A stretch of 64,000 bases of DNA from Leucocoprinus leucothites (Eukaryota; Basidiomycota; Agaricomycetes; Agaricales; Agaricaceae): the NCBI GenBank assembly GCA_013368445.1, contig JAACJO010000012.1:558001-622000 (forward strand). Reading direction: 5' to 3'. Below, in pieces: positions 56,146-64,000 of the stretch. Position numbers and translations under genes: made by a program. Positions within the stretch are counted from its first letter, which is position 1; every line of letters begins with the position of its first letter. Under the pieces are notes generated by a model. That model was not told the origin of the DNA and made no database searches. It saw nothing but the letters and a program-made list of their open reading frames with translations.

Positions 56146-58742
56146 TTACTTCCGAGCCGGAGGTGCCTGAGGTTTTCTATTGCGATGGAAGTTGAGGGCT
56201 TGATCAATGGCGTTTAGCACGGGCTTCATAGCCTACAAGTACGGAAAAATAAGATGGAGAAAATGGAGAACAATGCAAGAGAGATTTCTTTACGGTTTCA
56301 ACTTTAGATCCATCAATGCCATGCTGCTGGGACATGCGCACTAAGGCCTCCACCTTTTCTGGTGTCTTCGCGAGGTAGCCAATCATTTTGGCGGCTTTTG
56401 TGGCTCTTTGGGCAGGTGTGGCAACTGAGAGGACTGATTGTGAATCTACGGGGGGAGGGTATGTGGCCGACCAAAATTGGCGAAGGAATTCGTTCGCCGC
56501 CGTTTGACAGGTCGTCATCTGTCTAAAGAGTCCGTCTGGAATATCATCTAGAAAACGACAAAACAAATGGGTCAGCAAGCTGAACGTAATGCAGGGAGTG
56601 GTTGAATAGGAGCGGAGAAATTGGCTCCTCCAGATGCTGTGTCAAGTCAGTCTGAAGATAGATTGTCCGATGATAATTATGGACAGCAGATGATCGATAA
56701 CCTCCTGAATAAGTGTTTTTGTTTTGACACTAACTTTTTCGAGACTTGACATCGAGTAGCGCCGCCACGTTTTGAGTCATGCCTATCAGCGCATTATCTC
56801 CTGCCTTGCGCTCAATTTTCAGCTGATTTCCAAGAATTTGGTACCGTCGATTAGTACTACGAATCGATATGCATCTATCAGAAGACTTACTTGAGTCAGG
56901 TTGGCATCCCATTTCTGTAGACTGAGCTTCGTCTCGCCAAGAATGGCTTTGTAGTCTAGGCCCTGTGTAGAGGAAGATCATTAACACGTCTTCGCGAAGA
57001 GGTTCCTGAATGTACCTTGTTTGCGGCTGCATCCTCTGCCGCCTGACTTGCCATCCGTCCTTCAAAGTATCTCTGCCTATCTTTCATCTCAAGCAGGATA
57101 CCAGCCGATGCCTCAGCATCATGCAGATCATCGATATCTATTTGTGAGTATGGATCCTGAGGTTGAAATTTCAGGTTAGGTAGCTACACAGAACCTTATG
57201 TGTGCTAACCTCTCCCGGGTCCAGCCTGCGACGTTTTGCTGGAGGTACTTCGCCCCTGTATTCGACGAGATCAACGAACTGCCAGAAAGGTAGGGTACAC
57301 ATGCGCATACAAAGCAGAGTTCAATAACCGCTCTGAATGTTCGTTGAACTTGCGAATGAGGGGGAGAGCACCCTTTTGTCGGCCTGCTTGCATTGTGACA
57401 TCTTTCTCATTACCGGTCTGGGCTGGGTCGTTAGATCAGGATAAAAGGACGAGCATTGACAAAGTTCACCTCCCCATGATCTTCAAAACTAGCAGCAAGG
57501 TCGATGAACGCCTGAACAGGATCTGACCTCTGTCTCCGAGGTTCCAGCTCTGGCGAAACTTTGAGCAATGGAAAGCTGACAAGTCAAAAGCATAGACGTA
57601 CCATCGTCATCCCTCTCTAAATATTTGTCGAATACATCATCATCTTTCACAACATGTTGAGTGGCAGATGATCGAATAGAAGCTCGATGCGCGTTGAACA
57701 GTTTGGACTGGAAATACCGTTTCCAGAATTGCTCTTCTGTAAGCTGTCAAGGGCTAGTCAGCGATCACAGTCCACTCGCACTTTCGACTATTTTGCATTA
57801 CTTTATTTGGCACGTTTTCGCTGTACGCCGTCCCCACCACGGGATATTCGTCGAAAATATCGTGGACGAGTTGCGGGGTAATTCGAATTTTGATCTCTCC
57901 ACCTTCCACAGTCTCTGGGCGGGGGTCGACTAATTGCCCAGGTTTACCCTTCCGTTGGTTGTCTGCCGCGGCTTGCGCCAGCAATAGGTGCTATTATTGC
58001 ATATGTAACTACCCAAGAAATAGCGCGTAGACAGGGACGAATGAAATACCTCTCGCCCGTCCCAGAATTCAGCTTCCGTGATTTGGCCACTGATGACTAG
58101 ATCCTTGTGTAGAGCTGCCAGGTCGGGATTGCCCATCAGGACCTTTTTGCGAAGCTTGAAGTCATTTGCAGGATCGATTCCGGCAATAACAGGAGTAGTT
58201 GCTCGTCTTTCGCTCGTAACAGACGCGGCTCGCGAGAGAGGTAGTGTTGGTGGGGCACCACCGGAAGCTCGGGGTGTCGGTGCATTGGAAGCTGTAGGTG
58301 TCGGTATTTTTTGGGCAGATATAGCGGTTAAAGGACCAGTGGGAGCGGGGGTAGCAGTCACAGGTCCTCGAGATCCAGCTTCTGCAGCAGCTTTGTTGGT
58401 TCCGACGATGGTAGTCAACTCATTCTTAAACTTCTCCCTCTCGGTCCGAGCATTGGGCGAGATGAATGTGAAATTGTGACCATTTTCATCGGTGAACAGC
58501 GCAACTTTCAGTCTTACTTGCGGTGCGCCTTCCTTGCTGCAGAACAGCGCTGAGAGTGGTGTGAGCGTGCAAGACCCGGAAGTGCGTCATCGGGGCAACT
58601 TACAAGACAATTCAGGCCTTGGAAGGCGTATAGATGGCGATCTACCGCCTTCTTGAGTCCATTGTAGGTGAGAGTCGGTGAGCTCGAGCAAGCCAGGGAG
58701 TTTCTTGCAGGATACTTTTGCCGTACACACTATAGTAGGCAT
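56146..58742 (-). CDS. TFB1: TFIIH subunit TFB1 (p62/GTF2H1)
   Basis: Twelve exons, from 58604-58742 down to 56146-56232, give 614 residues. The N-terminal PH-like domain contains CTAKVSCKKLPGLLEL, LFCSKEGAPQVRLKVALF and FTFISPNARTEREKFKNEL. A Pro/Thr linker is followed by KVLMGNPDLAALHKDLVISG and ITEAEFWDGRE (first BSD domain), then TEEQFWKRYFQSKLFNAHR (second BSD domain). Then come DPYSQIDIDDLHDAEASAGI and a helical C-terminus. This order is that of p62. It scaffolds the TFIIH core and its PH domain binds activators and repair proteins. Two acceptors were set by frame and family conservation (58550 and 57256). The 57256 acceptor gives NSALGEVPPAKRRRLDPGE. Confidence 0.94.
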
Positions 58743-59113
58743 AAAATCCGCATCAAGACTCACCAAACCTCGAACGCGCAAATGAGTCCCGTAGCTTAGG
58801 TAAGCAGCGTGGTTTCCCAAAACGGTTGGAAGCCAAGCTATGACTTCAACAGTCTTGAAATTGTCAACTTGCTACTTCACGGCCCTCACACAGGTGTGCA
58901 GTATGACCGTTCATTTATCTCTGCAGCAACCTCCATGAAGACCACCAACGCGGTGAATAGAGCTGCTCCTAAGTTTCCTATGCTTATGTAAGGATGGTCG
59001 ATCACCGATCATCTATTTTTGTGATCAATTATCCGCAAAGCGAAAAAAGAGCCCTTCAAATCTCAGTCTCCCCCAACCACATACCCATCCAAATACCTAC
59101 ATTGAGGATAAAC
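58743..59113. other. Divergent promoter between TFB1 and the phosphatase
   Basis: This 371-bp region lies between two divergent starts. The TFB1 frame is open for a short distance into it but lacks conserved residues. No clear element was seen. Confidence 0.5.
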
Positions 59114-60100
59114 ATGTCTGTGGAGAAGCAGCTCATCGTATTTGACTTTGACTGGTACGCACAAAGGTCACTCTCAAGATAATTCCTGTATTGAATGATC
59201 TTCCTCTCCTAATCAGGTCAATGGCAGACCAGGACACGGACAGATGGATATTCGAAGTCCTCGCCCCCGATCTTCGTCGCAAGATGAAAAAACTCAAGGA
59301 AGAAATCCAATGGACAGATCTCGTGTATGCTGTTGCTCTTTCTGACATCCCAATAGCTTGAATTAATTTCCACCTCGTCCTGATCATAGTGCCCAATCCC
59401 TCCGCGAAGCTCACTCCCGCGGAATTAAACGCTCACAAATCGAACACAGTCTCCGCATCATGCCTTTCGTCAGTCTCCCACCCCCTCTTCCCATCTCACT
59501 CAAAAACACCAAGCTAACCTGATGTACAATTTTTAATAGCACCCAGCAATGGTCCGAGGCGTAACAAACCTCAAAGCAGGGGGCAAAACAACCTTCCTCT
59601 GCCTCTCCAACTCCAACTCCGTCTTTATCTCTACCATCCTCAACGATAAAAGTCTCGAAACACTCTTTACAGAAATCATCACCAACCCTGCGGAATGGGA
59701 GGGAGAACTTCTCAAACTCCGTCGTCGTGTCGATCCCAATGGACCTCAACACGACTGTAAGGTGGGCTGCAGTCCCAACATGTGCAAAGGCAAGTATTGT
59801 TCCTCATCTTTCTGCATGATGCTTTGGTGCTCTAATTGACGCTCGCATTCTGCAGGCGAAGAATTAACTGCCTTCCTCGAGCGCCACGGCAAAGACTTTG
59901 ACCGTGTTGTCTACGTGGGTGACGGCTCAAACGACTTTTGCCCTATCCTCCGCCTTCGCAGCCAAGACATCGTCTTCTGCAGGGCCAACCGCGGCCTCCA
60001 AAAACGTATTGAAAGGGAAGCTGAAAAAGAAGGTCTTACATGCCAAATTCAGTACTGGGCGGGCGCTTGGGAGGTCGAAGAGATGTTCGGCAAACTTTAA
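59114..60100 (+). CDS. PHOSPHO-type HAD phosphatase
   Basis: Five exons (59114-59154, 59217-59324, 59390-59468, 59540-59789, 59856-60100) give 240 residues. The HAD motif I is VFDFDWSMADQDTDRW (Asp11 and Asp13). Motif II lies in FLCLSNSNSVFI, and motif IV in RVVYVGDGSNDFCP. HDCKVGCSPNMCKG is the characteristic PHOSPHO1/2 cysteine-rich loop. Relatives split phosphoethanolamine, phosphocholine or pyridoxal phosphate; the fungal substrate is not settled. Motif I has DFDW where DFDKTI is usual, so the fifth residue is unusual. The intron 59790-59855 starts with GC (AAAG|GCAAGT), and reading through it meets a stop, so a GC-AG intron is required. Confidence 0.88.
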
Positions 60101-60683
60101 GTGAGAGGAGCTTTGACTATATCTGGATGGATGTTATCTTATATACCTGGAATCAAGTGAGATAGAAGTGTACGCAATTTGGATCTATAGAGTAGATTAT
60201 AACATGACCCACTGTTTCCATCACGCACATTTGCATCTCGTACAAATTTTTGTATGAGAGGAAAGGAAATATGATCATTGTGAGCGTTCTCTGCATGAGT
60301 TGACTATGAAAACAAGATCATCCAGGCTAGAGAAACAGAGACGGAGAGGGAAGCCGAAAGAAAAGAGAGAATAATCGGAGGCACAGAATTATCACTGGCA
60401 TCATTGAGAGAGAGAAAGGCATTTTGTGGAATTTGAGCGACATTGTGGAAAAAGAGGACAAAGATAAACCTGAGAGAATAGAAACCTTCACCAACACCAC
60501 CGCTATCCTTCAGCATAATTTTCACAGCGCAACAAATAATGACGGGAAAAAGACCGGCCTCAGCCGACATTCAAGAAAGAAAGAGAGAAAAGTGGCAGAA
60601 ATCCAGCTTTGCAAACAATGAACAGTCCATCAGTTTCAACAAACTACACCATGCCAGCCCCACACAAACACACACCCTCACAT
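60101..60683. other. Convergent 3' spacer
   Basis: This 583-bp stretch separates two converging genes and should hold both 3' UTRs. It is purine-rich on the plus strand (many GAGAGAAAG runs at 60330-60600). No gene or RNA is visible. Confidence 0.5.
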
Positions 60684-63600
60684 TCATCTCGGCCATGCAT
60701 CCATTCCATTTCCTCTCCGTACATCCTGAGGTTTCCCGGACATTCCTCCCAACCCAACGCCAACACCCATACCCACACCAGTCATACTCCCGGCCGGATC
60801 AGGTACCGGCATGCTCGTAAATGGATTCCTCTGTCCCCCTTGCTGCCCCTGACCTCCTCCAGGTTGTGGAGGTGGTGGTCCTCCACTGCCAAGAGGACCT
60901 TGTGAACTCGACGGATGTACACCACTAGGTACAACTCCCGCTCCGTAAAACGACGTTGGCACTGCCTGTTGTGGAGGTACCACGTGTCCCCTTGGTCCTC
61001 CTCCACCTACTCCTGCTCCTCCTGCATACTGCGACGGCTGAGAATGTTGTGGAAGAGGTTGTGAAGCTTGCGGTGGCTGTTGATGATAATTATCCGGCTG
61101 CATCGGGACAAACATATTCCCCAAATCCGCCCTCCTATCAATCGAGTCAAACACTCCCGCATTACTCGACGCCGAACCCGGATTTTGTGGATGCTGATTC
61201 TGTTGCTGTTGATGGTTTTGCTGTTGAGTTGAAGATGGCGGGAGGGGAGGTCCGCCATACGTAGCAGTATATCGATTTCCTGTAACAGTCATATTACCCG
61301 TATAAGCCTGTGGTGGACTCGAAATGTTCATCGACGACGAAGGTTGTATCGCACCTCCACCACCACCATACATCCCACCACTACTACCACCTGATGAGGG
61401 TGTCTGCGGCTGATGACCACTTTGTCCTGGGGGAGGACCAGTGTCACCTCTAGCAGCAGTCCTCACATTAGATAAGATCGCATCTCTCCTTGCGTTTGCA
61501 CTCGCATTACTACTTCCCCCACCGGTAGGAGGTCCGACGCCCGTCGAAGTATCATCATCAACCAAAATTGCAGATCCAGGACCACCTGGTGTAGAACTGG
61601 TTGCTTGTGGGGGATGATACGAATGTGACAGTTTACTCGGTTGAGGAGGGGGATATCGATGTCCAGCATGGTTCAACGCAAGTCCACCATGTGCTGCAGG
61701 GTGTAGGCCCAACGCAGCACCAACAGCAGGACCAATAGTCGCCCATGTGTTACCACCCATCGCAGCGCCAGACGTAATAGCCATTTCAGCCTGTTGCTGA
61801 AGATACTCGAGCTGAGGATAAGCCGGTACTTGCGCAGTTTTACCACCTTGTTGTCTCCTCTCCCATTCCCTCATCGCGTCGTCTCGGTTAAGTACAGGTG
61901 TAAGTGCATTGCGTCCACCGATAACGTCTTGGTTCATATGCTGTAAACGAGCGAGAGCGGGAGGGACGGCATCCATCTGGTTGATCGTATTTGCGCGTGC
62001 CCGATTTGATGCACCAGAACTAGTACTTGATCCAGAACCAGGACTCAAATGTGCTTGAGGAGGTGCACCAGGAGGCGGCGCGCCATATTGACTACCCTGA
62101 CCGGGCCCACCACCACTGCCAAGCTGTCCAGCAGAACTCTGATGCGTCAGAGGCTGTCTTCCTTGAGGCCCAGGCCCTCCCCCTCCATACCCTGAATGCG
62201 AATGCATCTGTTGTGATTGGTACCCCCCAAGTCCCCCCACACCCACACCAACCATATTGACATCCTGCGAAGTTTGGTATTGCGGCGCCGAGCTTGGTTG
62301 TTGTGGCTGTTGTGGAGGTGGAGGAGGCGCCTGCGCCTGACCACCATGTTGTTGTGGATGTTGCTGATACTGTTGATGGGGCTGGGGAGGAGGGTGAGGG
62401 ACCATATATGGATTCCTGGTAGTATTCGCTGCTTGGGTTGCTGCTTGAGTCGTATATGCTTGGTGCTGCGCCAACTGGTGGTTGTATGCTGCCGCGTCAT
62501 GATATGCTCGCTGTCCTTTAGGCTGTGAGGGAACCAAGCCGCCATAAGGTCTCTTTGGATCTGCGACTTGCCCAGGTTGAATGTGGTGCGAAACCATGAT
62601 TGGGTTATCGGGCTGTAACGTGGCATGTGGTATCAGAAAATGCCACACATGTTTTTTTGCGAAGATATGAACTTACGACGAACGGCTTCGTGAATTTTTC
62701 GCCAGTAATGAACGGATGCAGACGTGCTTGCTGAGGGGTCCATCGAGTAACAGGGTTCAATGTCAGCAGGCCCTGACAGAAATCAATGAATGCTGCCCGG
62801 TTCGCCATTTCTTTAATTCGGACCCTAATGAGCCTAACCACGCGCTGCTAAAATTAAATCAACATCTCACCTTTTTCGAGCTCACTCGCCGAACTCCTAG
62901 ATGACTTGACCTGCGGCATCGGTGCGGTATTGATGATATCCTGTAACGTCGTTGCTTTGAAATACTGTTTCCCCGGCTGCTCGTTTGTCCCATGCTCCCT
63001 CGAATACTGCTCCATAGACTTTAGCTTGTACTTTCGCTCGTTTTGGCTGGTATGCGAATTCCAGACTTCGTAAGAATCGAAGAACTGAGAAACCTGCTTT
63101 CCCGTATTAAGCATACTCATCGGCGGCATCCTTGAATCCCGTTAGTGGTTGGTGGCGGAAGGCTACAGAAATAGCCACGAAGAGGAGAGACGCACCCGAG
63201 CATTTCGATAATCCTCGTCAATTGGTTATACTCGCTCGTACCAGGGAACAAGGGTAAACCAAGGAAGAGCTCCACCGCAATGCAGCCTAGAGACCACATA
63301 TCGATGGACGCAGTGTACGACATGCCAAGTAGTACCTCCGGTGAGCGATAAAACCGGGATTGGATGTAAGTATAGACTGTCTGTCGTTCATGGCACGCCG
63401 AGCCGAAATCAATGACTTTGATCTGTGGTGACTGTAATCTGCAAGGGGAAGGGGAAGGGTATCAGCTATCATCTGATCGCGCGGCGAACATGGGAGACAA
63501 GACTTGCGATTTGAGCAGGATATTTTCGGGTTTGAGATCACAGTGGATCAATCTTGCGTCCTTGAGCACGGTTAATGCATCTAATAGTTGCGCCATGAAG

Positions 63601-63982
63601 ACCTTGACAAGCTGCGTGCTAAGACCCTGAAACTGATTCTGCTTGATAAGTTCATAGAGGTTGGAGGACAAGAGTTCAAAGACAAGACAGAGATGGTTCC
63701 TGTGGATAAATGAATCGCGTAACCGCAAGATGTGATGTTCGTCAGTGGGGTCGAAATTCTTATTCAACTGATATGACGGCGGGGTTAGACCGAGGGTGGG
63801 ACAGTAAAAAAAAAAGCGAAACACGAACCAGCTCGAGGATGGTAACCTCCATCATAGACTGATTGAAATAAGCAGGCTTGTTTTTGACGACCTTGACAGC
63901 GACAATTTCATGGGTCTTCATGTTTTGGCATTTTACCACCTGGCCGAAAGTGCCCTGGCCGAGAATATCAAGAATTAAGTAC
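60684..63982 (-). CDS. YAK1: YAK1 protein kinase (DYRK family), 5' end outside window
   Basis: Visible exons: 63829-63982, 63508-63767, 63196-63438, 62871-63130, 62677-62810 and 60684-62612. Upstream exons lie beyond the window. The kinase domain shows [50 protein letters not shown] and the DYRK/YAK activation loop [39 protein letters not shown] closes the domain. A low-complexity tail of about 640 residues, rich in Gln, Pro, Gly and Ser, follows in one exon. YAK1 slows growth and promotes stress responses downstream of PKA and TOR. The intron 63439-63507 is best read with a GC donor (TC|GCAAGT), giving [13 protein letters not shown] weak GT alternative (donor 63503, acceptor in GATTACAG) also keeps frame. 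Confidence 0.93.
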
Positions 63983-64000
63983 CTAAGGGGAGTGTGTAAG

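Noticed and set aside
60700..62600. Repeated CAG/CCA-like runs that might suggest a satellite or CRISPR-like array
   Set aside because: They are the codons of the Gln/Pro/Gly-rich tail of YAK1; units are irregular and there are no constant spacers.

Overview
The window is nuclear DNA of a filamentous basidiomycete, most likely an Agaricomycete. Genes are dense and sit on both strands. Almost every gene is cut by many short introns of about 45-70 bp with GT(G/A)(A/C)G donors, CTNAC-like branch sites and YAG acceptors. The families present (ERT1/AcuK-type PAS zinc-cluster regulator, Agaricomycete 7-TM proteins, F-box proteins with long poorly conserved tails, SNAPC3, BRE1, p62/TFB1) fit this. 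I cannot name the genus from the sequence. I see no rRNA, confirmed tRNA, CRISPR array, transposon or virus. Exon structures were joined by eye, using reading frame, splice sites and family conservation. Total coding lengths were summed and divide by three for the complete spliced genes, except SLU7 (with its best donor) and MRI1; the two incomplete genes at the window edges were checked by exon phase.

Layout. 1-1524: 3' end of a zinc-cluster transcription factor. 1.6-2.9 kb: a secreted acidic repeat protein (-). 3.1-6.0 kb: SNAPC3 and a short-chain dehydrogenase (+). 6.2-14.1 kb: F-box protein (-), COG7, SLU7 and a membrane/coiled-coil protein (+). 14.5-21.3 kb: CHD1 (-), divergent from TFIIH subunit TFB4 (+). 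21.4-26.3 kb: taspase-type threonine protease, a 7-TM protein and MRI1 (all -). 26.8-36.0 kb: HSL-type lipase, SWI5/ACE2-like C2H2 factor, PEX5, a CDC26-like small protein (-) and a PRA1 protein. A 1.7 kb gene-poor gap follows. 37.7-43.2 kb: ERT1-like regulator (-), divergent from a HemK/MTQ1 methyltransferase, then an F-box protein. After a 2.1 kb gap, 45.3-50.9 kb: an allantoicase-ureidoglycolate lyase fusion and BRE1. 51.1-60.1 kb: mitochondrial uS9 (-), CASP Golgin (+), TFIIH p62/TFB1 (-) and a PHOSPHO-type phosphatase (+). 60.7-64.0 kb: YAK1 kinase (-), which runs off the window.

How the genes relate. Most are core housekeeping genes: transcription and chromatin (SNAPC3, CHD1, TFB4, TFB1, BRE1), splicing (SLU7), Golgi traffic (COG7, CASP, PRA1), peroxisome import (PEX5), and carbon, purine and methionine metabolism (ERT1, the allantoin enzyme, MRI1). 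They do not form one cluster with a shared product. Several adjacent pairs share short divergent promoters (CHD1/TFB4, uS9m/CASP, CDC26/PRA1, F-box/COG7).

The items most worth a second look are the two-enzyme allantoin fusion, the lipase whose regulatory insert carries a PKA-like site, the secreted acidic repeat protein, GC-AG introns and a 7-nt microexon, and three apparent single-base losses in conserved genes (one in SLU7, two in MRI1). I did not find a convincing undescribed multi-gene system.
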